From Siderastrea siderea (taxonomy: Eukaryota > Cnidaria > Anthozoa > Scleractinia > Rhizangiidae): DNA of 64,000 nucleotides. Position 1 is the stretch's first letter. Each line of letters opens with the position of its first letter. Below are positions 33,201 to 45,165 of this stretch, in pieces. Below the pieces are notes generated by a model. The model did not search any database, was not told the DNA's origin, and was given only the letters and a program-made list of their open reading frames with translations. The stretch covers positions 29,957,401 through 30,021,400 of the forward strand of contig OZ034969.1 of assembly GCA_964030785.1 (NCBI GenBank). Reading direction: 5' to 3'. The translations under genes were made by a program, and so were the position numbers.

Positions 33201-36200
33201 ATGAATTCAACATCATCCAGAATCCTCCCATCTTTGCACAGTATTCTTAGGTGTGGTGAAAGGAATCCATTGTCATCCATTGCTGGATTGAACCCAAAAT
33301 GTTGGATGATGTTTTATGATGTCGGATGACCTGGCTGGCCAACAAATCCAACAGTGTTGTTCACAGCACAGTGAACAAAAGAAACATTGGACCATCTTAG
33401 AGAGAAACCAAATGCCGTTCAACATGATCAAAGATCACTCAAAAATGCAACATGCTTTACACAGCATTTCTGGATTATGTCGGATTCACTTGCCTGGGCC
33501 TTAACAGTCAAAACATGATACTGAGTACCAACTTTTTTGTTCGTAAAGAAGCACCATACCATGGTCCAGGTTCATACTTCACATTGATTTTTTCTGCTTC
33601 CTTAAACTTGTGACCTGAGCAAAACAGATAAAGTACTTACACATGTATGTCACAAGAGTGCAACTTAATACAGTAAACAACAATCTTTATTGATTTGAAG
33701 TGAAAATATGCATGGATATTTGCCCTGGCCAAACAAGAATGGGAACTGACAAAAGTACAAACTCTTGAGAGTGCCCAGGAGTCATGATAACTGTTTGTGA
33801 GAGTTGAAGGCCTAACAAGAGAGATTAAGTTGAACTCTTCAAGAGCACACAAGAGTCATTAAGAGTGGACAAGAGTGATCAGGTTGAACAAAAGGGAACG
33901 TTTCAACTCTTGCCAACTCACATTCTCAAATTTGGCCCCGCCTTGACAAGAATTTTAATCTGACTTACTTGTTATGCTATATTTTTTTTCATTATCCTTT
34001 GCATTTTAATGTATTTTGTGCATAGAGAAAAGCTGGAGTTAGTTTAGAAAGTCTATTAGTGGATAAGCTGGAGTTAGTTTAAAAATAAAAATTCTTAAAA
34101 ATTCTTAAAGTTTTAAAGTCTCTAAGTTTTTTTTTAAGAACATGTGATTAATAACTTATTTTAATATGAAAATCTGCAAATATTCTTTTCCAAATGAAGC
34201 TGTTAAGTAAGTTTACCTTCTTTAATCAGATACTGCACCACACTTGCCATGAGTTTACAATGCTCCAGTCCAGCTGGATTATTGTTATTCGCATCAGTTC
34301 TGCAATCTATTAATATATTAAGGAAACTGAATCTGGCCTGTCCCCAAAAACAAGTCTTAACTGTTAACACTATGGCTTAAGTGCCAAGGGACTGGGGAAA
34401 TTGGTTTGTTATATCGAGGTTCTTTTCCATACATTTTATTACACTAGGCTGAAAAATATAGTTTGTTATACTGAGGACTTTGTTATATATAGAGGTTCAT
34501 TAAATCGAGGTTCCACTATACCACAACAACAATTTTTGCCAGCAATTTTGATCACTGCAATGAGCATTCAAAGGTCAGTGAAGTATGACATTGGCGATTA
34601 GATTCGCAGGAAATTATTGAAAATCATCCACAATTGCCTGGTGTGCCCACTCCCACAAATACAACCAGTGATTTCTTGTGATCAATTTTGTTTGTCACTG
34701 GGTTAACCCACTGAAGGAATGAGTGGACCCATATACATGTAGGCATGGAATCAGAAGCTCACCAAAGGAGGCAGCTTGCTTTGGTTCATCTAAAACCAGC
34801 CAAGATTACAACTGGACAAAATTCCCACATTTTGCTGTTACATATTTTCTAAAATGAACAACCGGACCACATTCCACAGGTCTACTAAGTTTGATCCACC
34901 ATTTCTCTGTTGAAGTAAGAAGGATTTCAAACCACTGTAGCAACATGTACAAACTTGGGTCAGGTCTAGCAGTTGAGTGATTGAAAAACCGAGGGGGGAA
35001 ACAGGTTTGGAGAGGCTGGGAAGCATGAAAGGTTCTTTGCACCTTCCAGTTATCTGGAGTTAAGACAAAAAAAATTGTACTTTTCCACCTAGCTGTAAAT
35101 GTACTTATGTTGCAGAGTTCCAAACCAAAAGAAAGGATACAACAAGCCACATCTTCAAGATTTTTAAAGTCAGAGTCATGTTTCCCAGCCTTCTTGACTT
35201 CCTTTCTCAGATCACAGAAGCTGTAAAAATGTTCAGACAACTTGACTTTCTTCCTGCAGGCTTCCAAGTGAAGGTGGTGTCTAAAAGGAAACTGTCCGTC
35301 TGTCACAAGGCACCATCTCTCTCCTGTGCATGTCACTGTCTTCTCAACATAGTTGTCAAACTACACAAGAAAACAAAGCAAAAACAAAACAAATTAATCC
35401 TTGAATGTTCATTCACTGCAGTGCAAAAATTTCAAATTGCAACTACAATCAACATATCAATTTGCAAAATATGAACAAAAAACATTCAATTTGTTGTTAC
35501 AGAAAATATCCACACTCTCCCCACAGACTGCTTTTTTTGGTTTGAACCCCCCACTTCCCTGGAAATTCCAGTTTAGGCTCATACTTTCCTTTAAAAATTT
35601 TGGCCTTCCACTGACCCTCTGTGGTGGGGGTATGGATATTTTTTTGGATCCACACAATTTTGTAATAGGTCCACAGGAAGTACTGCTCAATAGCTTTTAT
35701 CAAAATTGCTTCAATCCATGATTTCATCCATAGAAAAAGTTGGAGCTTCCAAGTACACAGTAAAATAAAATTAACAGGCTTGTAGGTTAAGAAGAATGAA
35801 CTACTCAATGGCTTTCATTTGAATGGTCATACTCTAGCTAGGATTTTTGTCCAATAAAGTGAAAAACCAGAAGAACATAATACACAGCATTGTACAGCAT
35901 CACAGGGAAGTATCGCTCAACAGCTTCCATTTGAATAGAGACACTCATAGTTAAGATCAACATTGCTTAATGTCATGAAAAATGTTATATTTTATTCATT
36001 GTGGTTTGAAATGTTATCTTAATAAATATGATAAACTCAGCCAGCATCACAATAAACGTTACTTGTACAGACCACCATGTACAGCATAATAAACAACACT
36101 CAAGAATCTACTGCTCCTTCGGTAGCTCTAATATAATTTATGCATCAGGTCACAATTTCAAGTTTCATCCACAGACTCAAAAGGTAGAACCAACATATAC

Positions 36201-39200
36201 GTACACTAATAAACAGAACCAGAAAAACTACTACTAAGTAGCTTTCAATTGCATAGACACACTTCAGGATTTTATTCACCTCCTAAAAAGTATTTAACAA
36301 CCATTGGGTACACCAAAAAAACGGAACAGAACAAACAGGCAAGTATTGCTCAATAGCTTTCTCGAGGTCATGCTTTGTGATTTCATCCACAGACTTGAAA
36401 CTTGAAACACCATTGTGCAAATAATTCACAGCTTACCTCTGGGAGTGAAAGGTCAAATCACTCAAATGCAAATTTAGCTTCCTGAAGGCAATGATTTCTT
36501 TTGTAATTACAACAAAAAAGGCAACCTACAAATATGTTTTTCAGGTATTCTTCTTGTTTACTATATGTTTTTCAGGTTTTCTTCTTGTTTAAAAACTTTA
36601 TTTTTGATCCAAGACATTTATATAATAAGTTGTGTATAACTGTCTTGCCTACTGTTTTGATTGGAAAATTAAAATTGTTCACAAATGTGAAGTTTCTTTA
36701 CAGTGGAAACATGTGACAACTTCTGAGCTTGAGTTTAATTGATTGTATAAAAATGAAATTTAACCCACAAAGACCACACAGTTGTCTCATGACTTAACAA
36801 AGAGAGAAAAAAAAATGTCAACAAGCCTGAAAGACGAAACCTAAAATTCTTCAGACTTGAACAACTGGGTAACAAATTACATAATTATAGACAGATAAAG
36901 TTTTCGCTAACAAAATGAATAATCAAGATTCTTTGACAGCAATCAGCAAACAAGTTTTAACACAAGCAAATTAATGAGCCGTAAAAAAAGATTTTATCAT
37001 CACTGGAGTTATAATCGTTCTCATAACCTTGTCTTGTAACAGATGCTGGCGGAAATGAAATTAATATGCTTATTTCCATGTAATATGTTTGTTATCAGGC
37101 CAATACCCTTCATTCAAAAGAAATATTTCAATACACAGTGTCTGTAAATTATGGAAATAAGAAGCTCTTTCAATTTACAAGGTTGTTAGTTAATGCAGCA
37201 ACTAAATGTAAGATCAAGAAATATGAAAAATATATGTGAATTGTGAGGAATGGAATTTAAAAGATATATATTTTGGCAGTTGTGAATTGAAAAGAAAGGA
37301 AGAAAAAAAGCCTTTAAACCCATGACTTCTCAACGGGTTTGAAATCCATGACCTTTAAGATGGTGGCTGTATCTTGAAGAAAGCAAATATTTCATATCTG
37401 TCAGAATACAGAAATCAAAACCCCCAAAATACTAGAAGTACAAACAATTTCCTAAAAATTAATATTGTATACGAAAATTTGTGGTAATGAGTTTTTCAAA
37501 AACCCTGGAAAAATAACCACTGTTCTAAATTAGAATTCATTAGTGAATTATCTTCACAATCAACCACTTTAGCAGATATTTGGGGAAAAACATTTCAAGA
37601 CGCAACTCAAATATATCTTAAATAAACCAGCCAATCATCTCTTTGCACTAACAATACCAACTGTCAATCACCGGGTGTTGACATATTTTGAGGGGTTTCC
37701 TGTAAGCCACAATAGGAGTGACAAAACAATAGGAGAACAAAGCATTTTCACGCAGCAAGATATTTAAAGAGGGCCCAAGAAGTCCGTACATTTTTGTTAT
37801 GCACTGAAGAATACCAAAGAAAAATAGAAGTGTCTAGTCTTTGTTCTGGAACAATACGGCCGCCCACTCGCACTAAGGAGATCACTATGTTTCGATCACA
37901 ACACCGATGCAAATTGGCGCGGCAACGGCACGAGCGAACTCGGCCACAAATCGCGTTCGCGCAATTCTAGACATTCTGCGCTGAGAAGTAAACCTAATGA
38001 AATTCCTGACGCAAATGTGGCCAATTATAACTTATTTTTAGCTCACGCGCGAGGTGGAGGCTTTCGCTCTGACGAAAATGTGACCCACGTTTTACGTGAC
38101 ACTTGAAAAACAATCAGTCGAGACTTGAGATTTATTTTGGTACGCGTTTAGACGCGAGATCGCGAGTGAAACACATGATATCGAACAATCGATCGCGACG
38201 TTGTGACCTGATGCGAATGTAAATCTCTAATTTCTCTCCTTCGAAAAGACTTTATTAAGATCGTGTTCTGTTTGTACAAATCGAGTCTTGGGTTTTTCGC
38301 CATTTCCAGGGGAACCGGAAAATTCAAGCAAGTATGAATTTGAACAGGGGAATATTTCATTGGCCAAGCAAGTCCTGTATTAACACTTTCTCGCTAAACT
38401 GCCGATAAAGATCATGAATATTGTATACGAAGATGATAGGGAAATTAGTATTTCTTGCGCGGAGGGGTTTAGAGAGAAAGTAAAACTAAAAACCGAGATT
38501 TATAACGAGTAGGCATCCAGTGGTTCGGAAACTATGGAAATACGCCAGGCCACACAAGAATACGAGAGTTCAAGTGAAGGGCAGATAAAAGTTATTTACT
38601 ATTTTTTCTGAATATTCGATACATACTGAGCCGTCTTGAAAAGAAGAAACTTGGCCCCATACGCACCGGTGACACTGTGCACTTTGTCGCCCTACCGCCG
38701 CAACCTACGATACCATCTCTGATCGGAGAAATATTTACTATACAAAACCTCAAGAATAAACCTCTTTAGAATTAACTGTTTGTCCATTTTAATATTTCAT
38801 TCCCGCGCGGTTTATTTTTCCCTCGTAATTCTCGAATTGAATTTCAAGCGCCTCTGTTCTGTCTAGAATAATACCCGCTACCTTCTCCGCGAAATTTTAT
38901 ATTGTGGTCCTTGTCTACCGGGTATGAAAACCCGGGAGATCACAATATAAATGCCGAATGTACGAAAACATGTTATGTCCGAACATGGCAAGCGTTTAAA
39001 AAATATCTCTGGTGAAATTTCTTCGGCCCTTACTGGTTGTCACTGTGTCTATGTCTGAGTATGTGAGAGAAAACCATACGAGCGTAACACGCCAATGAAT
39101 TTTACATGACATGTCTTGAAATTTTTCCCTGACCCTCGAGCAATCATCCGCGGACAAGATAGCGAGAGAGGGGACGGAGAGCGGAGTAATTTAACTCAAG

Positions 39201-39705
39201 ATCGATATGTTCGTGTCTTGTTGTTGATCAAACAAAGGGAGAACGGAAATGAAGGATTAAATATGTACCAGCGGTAACGTTACCTCTGCCAGGGCTTCGT
39301 CGAGTTGTTCAGCTTCAGTGGTCACAGGCAAGTTTGTGGTGGGTTTTAACGCTTCACTCGCTCCAGACAGGCCCGATTTCACAACACATCTATGCACGGA
39401 ACCAAGCTAATTCGGCACAAATAAGAACAGCGTTAGCGGGGAAAAATTCAACATAATATTGTTCTAATTTAAATCACCCCCAGCGCACTCGAGAATTTTT
39501 TTTCTCGCGCCGGACAAGGGAAACCCCGACGTAAACTTACACAATCCATAACAAGTCACCGCAAGAATTTTTTGTATTTTACCTGATTTGATTTGACATC
39601 GACAGTAATCCATGAGATCCCGGTGATTGTTTCTTCCTCGGAATCGTCGACTGGTACTCTGGCCGTGGTGCAGTGGAAGCACACCAAATGCTCGGGAGAG
39701 CCCAT
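27282..39705 (-). CDS. ESRP: Epithelial splicing regulatory protein (ESRP/fusilli family), three RRMs
   Basis: Nuclear RNA-binding regulator of alternative splicing; vertebrate ESRP1/2 bind GU-rich sites to set epithelial exon choice, Drosophila has fusilli. Exons (minus): 39583-39705, 39284-39406, 35089-35360, 34217-34299, 33560-33614, 32335-32439, 31634-31766, 30726-30768, 28876-28979, 28121-28576, 27300-27779; phases agree, 1977 nt, 659 codons. Exons 1-4 encode the ESRP N-terminal RNase H-like domain ([42 protein letters not shown]). RRM1 begins [19 protein letters not shown] (about 228) and includes [18 protein letters not shown]2 begins [16 protein letters not shown] (about 332) and includes [13 protein letters not shown]3 begins [19 protein letters not shown] (about 464) and includes [11 protein letters not shown]. 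The exon 11 tail ends MMPFFQGYQ at a good donor (CAG/GTAAGA). Reading through that donor adds VRADL and a stop at 27282, used here as the boundary; a true final exon farther left was not found. The exon 3 donor (GTGGAA) is weak. Confidence 0.92.
27962..28087 (+). mobile_element. SINE fragment with conserved central domain
   Basis: CCTGCAATGGACTAGCATCC followed by CATCC is shared with the copies near 44055 and 44660. tRNA head absent. It lies in ESRP intron 10. The domain may be the cnidarian-to-chordate Nin-DC core (from memory, unverified). Confidence 0.65.
31870..32051. mobile_element. 182-bp MITE, family A copy 1, ESRP intron 6
   Basis: TAGTTCCAGAAAATATCCAT and its complement ATGGATATTTTCCAGAACTA form the ends, with C-rich (CCCCCCCCAACAGAAGGG) and matching G-rich subterminal parts. 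A relative lies at 35494-35652. Confidence 0.8.
32220..32248. repeat. (CTGT)n microsatellite
   Basis: About seven CTGT units in ESRP intron 6. Confidence 0.9.
34375..34520. mobile_element. Tigger/pogo-like right-end fragment
   Basis: Ends in TTAAATCGAGGTTCCACTA then TA, the complement of a CAGTGGAACCTCGATTTAA terminus; internal TTGTTATATCGAGGTTC units match the element at 2046-2514. The left part is missing. ESRP intron 3. Confidence 0.6.
35494..35652. mobile_element. MITE, family A copy 2, ESRP intron 2
   Basis: ACAGAAAATATCCACACTCT at the left and GGTATGGATATTTTTTTGG at the right match the family at 31870-32051; the interior shares 'CCCTGGAAATTCCA' and the 'TTTGGCCTT' block. Confidence 0.7.
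35660..36440 (-). repeat. Tandem array of ~110-bp 'TTCAAATGAAAGCT' repeat
   Basis: Units with GCTCAATAGCTTTCATTTGAATGG-like cores recur at about 35685, 35800, 35911, 36110, 36230 and 36344, in decayed form, in ESRP intron 2. Single or double units of the same family occur at 31812, 32255, 42775 and 43143, and a plus-strand array at 53395-53630. Confidence 0.7.
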
Positions 39706-40010
39706 GTTTTCCCTTGGACAGGGAACGAATCAATGAAATGTTGTTCTTGTCAGTGTGAGTGGGAGCAGAAAACCAGCCGGGTCGAGTCACATGTCACTAA
39801 AGATACCGGCAAATACTACGCGCTGATTGGACGAGAAAACATTCGGGGGCTGGCCCACATGCCACGTGGCCTTAGAATAATTACCACGCTTGAGTGAATT
39901 CTGACCAACACAGTTTTCCTTCGCTAGAGACGAACTCTAACCCGGGCAACGGACACGTCCTGTCCGCTATTTGCGAATAAACATCCTTCGCGATTACAAA
40001 AGAGACGCTT
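39706..40010 (-). promoter_or_regulatory. ESRP upstream region with inverted CCAAT box
   Basis: DNA directly upstream of the ESRP ATG. About 115-125 bp upstream, GCGCTGATTGGACG on the plus strand contains an inverted CCAAT box as seen from the gene (CCAATCAGCGC). No TATA box is obvious at a fixed distance. The promoter call rests only on position and this motif. Confidence 0.4.
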
Positions 40011-43000
40011 AATGACGGGATGCGCGCTGTTTTTTCTTGCAAACGACGCTTTTAAAATTTAATTTACCTTGTTTCTCGCGCTGATGATGTGAGTAAAAAG
40101 TGACAGATAGAACAAGAGGCGAGCCTCTCGTCGTATCAGATCACTTCCATGAACTGGCCCAAACTGGTCCGTTGCCAGATAAGGCGAGTGGGGGACACCT
40201 TTACACGAAACACCCATCTTCATTAATACGCAAATCTCTCGCTTACAAGCTTCGTTTTTCCACTTTCATTTACAATCTAGCATTATGTTATGCAGCAGGC
40301 TGCTAGCTGCAATTGCATCCACAACTCTGGACGAAACTTTCGCATCCAATGAAAACAAGCTGAAATTCACATGTTTACTGTTTTGAAAATCGTCCACACG
40401 AACGTAAGGGTTTTAATCGGTGTCATTACATTTTCCAGTTTTCTGCGAAGAATTAAGTGATTTCGCGCTAGTATTTAACACCTGTTATCGCAGGTTAATA
40501 TAAGGTAAGAGCTTTTGAGTGAGAAATCCTTATTTCTTGTAATAACACTTGTTTAACGACCAGAAAAAACACCCTTGTGCGGGCACAAAACACGAACAAA
40601 CACAACAAAGTATCTCCGCTGAGGGAGCGAGGCATTTCTAACTAACGAATTTACATTGATGAAATGAGTACAACAGTTTTAACTAGAATTTTCTTCCGTG
40701 TAGCGTTGATGCCTTAACTTCGTCCATTGCTTTGATGCTTGAACGATTTGAAACAACAGTGATAAACAGAGAACATGTCGATCGGTGACTACAAAACATA
40801 AACACAAACGAAGGCTCACGGAATCCGTTGTAGAAAAAGACTGATCTCGAATCACGATCCCAAGTAAAGCCGGTACGACAATGTTTAGAAAAGGCTTCCC
40901 AATAATCCTCTAAAACAAAAACGGACTAATGTAGATTGTCGTGAGAGAAGAATATTTCACTCTGTTCACGCGAAGTTTGAAAACACTATACCAGCTTCAA
41001 GCCCATAAAATTTCCATAAAATTTTACGCACGCAAGCCTCTATTTCTAAAGATGCGGTTCGAGAAAGGCGCAAACTAAAGCTACTGATATGTTACTAAAG
41101 AAGCAAGAGATACTAATCAGTCAGTTATCGTGATAAGTTACATTTTAAAAAGCAACTTTAAGTTATGACTCGAACGTAGACGAAGTATATAGAATTCAGA
41201 ATTCCCGACTTTGGCTGACTTTTCGTGTGGTTTAGCTCTCTTGGTTTACTATTTTTTCCTCCCGTGATATTCTTAAAGTGTTTACACTTAAAATTCACTC
41301 TTCCAAAATACAACGATATTTAAGGTGCTTTGAAGATTAAGTTATATGAGAGCCGCCATATCAAACGCGACTTGTCCGATACTAATGTATACAACGATAT
41401 CATCTCTAGTGCGACTGAGAAACTGAGGTTGTAAAAAACATGTACGCTCATATAGCGCTTTTTTTCTTGACTCCAGTGAAAAAAATATAACTTTTACAAT
41501 AAAATAACAGTTAAAACTTTTTGAATATAAAAATTGTATTTTAAATAATCACTGAGTGTCGGCGTAAAATAGTACGCTTATCGAGAGAGGAGATATGTAT
41601 AGGTTACGTCGCCAAATCAGTTGTTTAACTGTAAATCTCCTAAATGGACCACAGCATTTTGTAGGAATCTTATTCTTTCGATATTTTGCTTGAGCGCAAA
41701 ACATCGTGCGATAATGTCAGATAGAACTGAATTTTTATATCGAAAAACGAATAACCAATAAAGAATATTTTACTGGCAAGCTCGTTACCTCTAGTTACTA
41801 TTAGCTGAATAAATTCTTCTGTAAAGCTAAACAAATAGAATAAGTAAGTCATGATTCGCTCTAAATCTTTTAAATTCGAAAAAGCTCGCCATGAACGGGC
41901 GAAAAACTTGACGAGCTACCCAGGAAATAGGCGCAATATCGTAAAACAAACTGGTAAAAAGAAATAAGAAGGAAAAATTTCCTGTTTCCGATGTCTACCA
42001 TTGATACTGCCGAAAGAGAGGAATATTTGAACACTACTCAAATACATCAACGAATATTTATTATAGTGATCTTTTAACTACCACTAAAAGTCGCTGTTCT
42101 TTCTACACCAAGGCAAAAAGGACCACTTCCGACGAACCCCTATTTTGATGAATGATATTTCAATTAACAGACGGAGGGAAAGTCAACCGCATTCCCCTTA
42201 AACAAAACACTTATAAATCTTCGTTTAAAATTTTCTTCCGGCTCGAGAGGACGAGAAGACACATGAAAATAACAAAACAATATGCTGTGTACCTCTCAAA
42301 CTAGCAAGCCGACTCGACTGTATTCACATCGGCGCTAAAATCGTTGGACGAAGTGGAACAACAGACAAGATTTTTCGTAGCTACAATGGGTCGCTAAGGA
42401 GGCGAAACAAACCAGCTTGAATGAAAATTACTGTGGGAGGGTACGATAATTTACCTACTAGAAAAAACTCGTTTGCTTAACTCAGAAAGGAACAAAAGAT
42501 ATTAAGATAGAAAAAAGGACTCGAAGATGACAGGCTTTCAAATCACAGACCGTGATTAGCGAAGACTATTTGCCCAAGGCAAACCGATTTTCGTTCTTCG
42601 GTGTTCTAACTAAATATTAGAAACTTCGTAACGAAGGGAAACCATAATTTCCCAATATAGCTTTCAAATAAAAAGGGAACTAATTCAGGCAAATTAATTC
42701 ATCGCGTACACTATATTGTATTTCAAATGATCACATGCAGCTTTCTAAATTTTTTACTTTAAAAAATTTGCAACGGCGGTACTGCTCACTAGCTTTCACT
42801 TGGATGGTCACACTTCAGGATTTCATGGATCCACAGACACAAAGATAAAATCACGTTTTACAGTCTCACAAAAAGCACAACTGGTAAGCTCCGAACAAAT
42901 CCGGTAAGGCAAGCCACAGACTTAAGCCTCAGAACCACAGACTTAAACCTTGGAACCAAATTAAATAGATCACGGTGTATTCTAGGAGGATTAACATTGT

Positions 43001-43402
43001 ATTAAAGTCACAAGGTTGTCAACACCACATTTTATTCAAATTTAAGCATCCGCTTTTCACCTTGAATAACACTTTCTTTTCTCGTTTCCCTCCGAGAGAT
43101 AAAGCCTCGAGTCACCTTGTGTAGTGGATCCTTATGTAAGATCGTTCAAATGAAAGCTACTGAGCATTACTTTTACATGGTGATGTTGGTCCAATTCGGG
43201 GTGTTGCTTGTCCTATTTGGTCGTTGGGGCGTTCCTCCCGCGCCAGGGAGGAACGGATTTAAAACGGGGATTTCCGCCAGAAGAGAGATACTCCTATAAA
43301 ATATCTGTTATCAACTGGTGTCTACCCTTGCTGTGCTCTGTCCGAGTCCCGACCGTCAGCGATAATACACGAAGCACGCGCGTTTTCGGTGAGGATGCTG
43401 CT

Positions 43403-43544
43403 AGACTGCGAGTAGTCTCTAATTTTGGCGATGGCGATTGTGGGGCGGGCGAAATACACACACGCGCGCGCGCGAAATCTCGAGGCGACGCGACGCGAAG
43501 GGAGCGCCGAAAAATTGCCAAAATTAGAGACTACTCGCAGTCTA
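43403..43544. mobile_element. Mutator-type MITE, 142 bp, perfect 10-bp target duplication
   Basis: Terminal repeats AGACTGCGAGTAGTCTCT then AATTTTGGC, with exact complements at the right end. GGATGCTGCT is repeated exactly on both sides (43393-43402 and 43545-43554). The interior has (CG/CA)n alternation. An exact duplication points to recent insertion. Confidence 0.85.
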
Positions 43545-43994
43545 GGATGCTGCTAGACAACAAGATGATCCCTTATGGCAACGATTTGACGTAACTAATT
43601 TCCGAGTTCTCCTGCTTTTGCTAATTGCAACAGCAAGGCCAAACAAGAAAGAAAGGCGACGAGAGTTGGACTCTGTGAGAGCGGATGAGAGAGCACGACA
43701 GTTAAGCCCAGGCCAAACTTTCGTCAACTCTTGAGCAGACTCAAACTCTGCGATAGTGCACAATCGGTCCGAGAGCGTGAGAGAGCGTCACGCCGAACAA
43801 GAACGAGTGTTCAATTCTTAGTCAACTCCTAGCTCTCGTTTCGACCAGGTTTAACAATCGATTACTGTTTGTCACTGATTGTAATGCAACATGATGAATC
43901 GCCGGAAATTTCTACATTACTTAAAGTTTGTTTGACCGAAATGTGTTAAGAACAAGGTCTACTGGTGACTGAAAAAACAAGGTAATTAGGAAAG

Positions 43995-44260
43995 TCGCAC
44001 ACGGCCACTCTGGTTCCTGTGGCCTAAAGCAACAAGGAGAATTGCTGCTACCTCATGGATGGGATGCTAGTCCATCGCAGGGCTTCCCTTAGCGGTTTTT
44101 CGCCGGTACTCATTTATACGTCTGGGCAGAGAGAGGCAATATGAAGAAACTTTCTTGTCTGGGGAAATAACATTACACGATAAACACACCAGCGTCGAAC
44201 CACCGACCTTCGATCTTGCGATCGAAAGTCCATTGCGCTGATCACTTAACCGCGCCCCCA
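43995..44260 (-). mobile_element. tRNA-derived SINE with conserved central domain
   Basis: On the minus strand the head reads GGGGCGCGGTTAAGTGATCA with a box A-like TTAAGTGATCAGCG and a box B-like GGTGGTTCGACGC, the RNA polymerase III promoter of a tRNA-derived SINE. About 100 bases on is CCTGCGATGGACTAGCATCC, shared with the copies at 27962 and 44652. The 3' end is not sharply defined. Confidence 0.75.
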
Positions 44261-44651
44261 GCGACTGGAAAGAGGAACTAAAATGTCTGCTTGTTTACGG
44301 TGACTATTCGCATGAAAACTACGACAGAGAATCGTAAATCAGGAGATTGAGGTTCAGTCTCTCTTACTGCCTAACTTCAAGAGTTGAAGCTCGGCAGTTT
44401 AAACTGTCTTTCGATTGCTGCACTACCTTGAAATGTATCAAGGACGGTTGATTTCCATTTGGTATGCTAATTCGAGTGACATCTTCCACTATTTAAGTCT
44501 CTTCACAAGGAATTCGATCTTGCACTTACGATTTCACATAGTTTACTGAGTGCAAATTTAAGCAAAATTGAGTCATGCAGTCTCTATACCAATACTTATA
44601 TCTAACCTCCAGTTTCTTAAAACAAAACCACAACAATGCGATTTAGTCGAA

Positions 44652-44735
44652 AAAATGCTGTGGGGATAATCCTGCGATGGACTAGCGTCCCATCCAGGGT
44701 GGAGTAGTAATACATCTAGCAGCTTCATGAAAAAG
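44652..44735 (+). mobile_element. SINE central-domain fragment
   Basis: CCTGCGATGGACTAGCGTCC, then CATCCAGGGTGGAGTAGTAA and TAGCAGCTTCATG. It sits directly upstream of the LINE tail at 44747; a LINE-SINE tail partnership is possible but only adjacency is seen. Confidence 0.65.
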
Positions 44736-44746
44736 GAGAAAAAGGA

Positions 44747-45165
44747 GTGGCAAGGTCCACCGTTTGCGCCCCGTGTGCGAAGTTTCCCTTTACACCTTCA
44801 TCATTCAGACTCGCCCCTCAACTCTTTCTTCCTATTAGGCCAAATTGGCAGAATCTATGCCCTATAGAAGGGGCTCCTGCGACAACCTTAAGGCAAAACA
44901 ATCGATTTGAGCAGCCACGTTGTACATGTGATTATTACCAGAACTCTTTTTACCCTAGGACAATTGCGCAGTGGAACAATCTCCCACCGGAAATTATAGC
45001 ATCTACTTCGCCATGTTCATTTAGGCAATCCCTGTGTAATCTTTCATATTGATTAGTTTTTTTTTTTCATTGTTTGTTGTAATTTTTTATCATTTGAAGC
45101 AGTCTGCAATACTCTGTTAAGAGTGAAGACTTAACTGGTAAATAAATAAACCTATTTTAGACGAA
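44747..45165 (+). mobile_element. 3' end of a CR1/L2-like non-LTR retrotransposon
   Basis: The plus frame 44747-45052 ends with TCDYYQNSFYPRTIAQWNNL, then PPEI and a short CSFRQSL tail, the standard C-terminus of reverse transcriptases in these LINEs (FFPRTI..WN.LP). The 3' UTR follows to a GTAAATAAATAAA tail at 45139-45152. The catalytic RT core is absent. Confidence 0.8.

Noticed and set aside
34806..35026. Downstream extension of the ESRP exon 3 frame
   Set aside because: Past 35089 the peptide loses family similarity, and phase with exon 4 requires splicing at 35089.
43208..43594. 128-codon Arg-rich frame
   Set aside because: Overlaps the Mutator-type MITE and its CG-rich interior; coding look is accidental.
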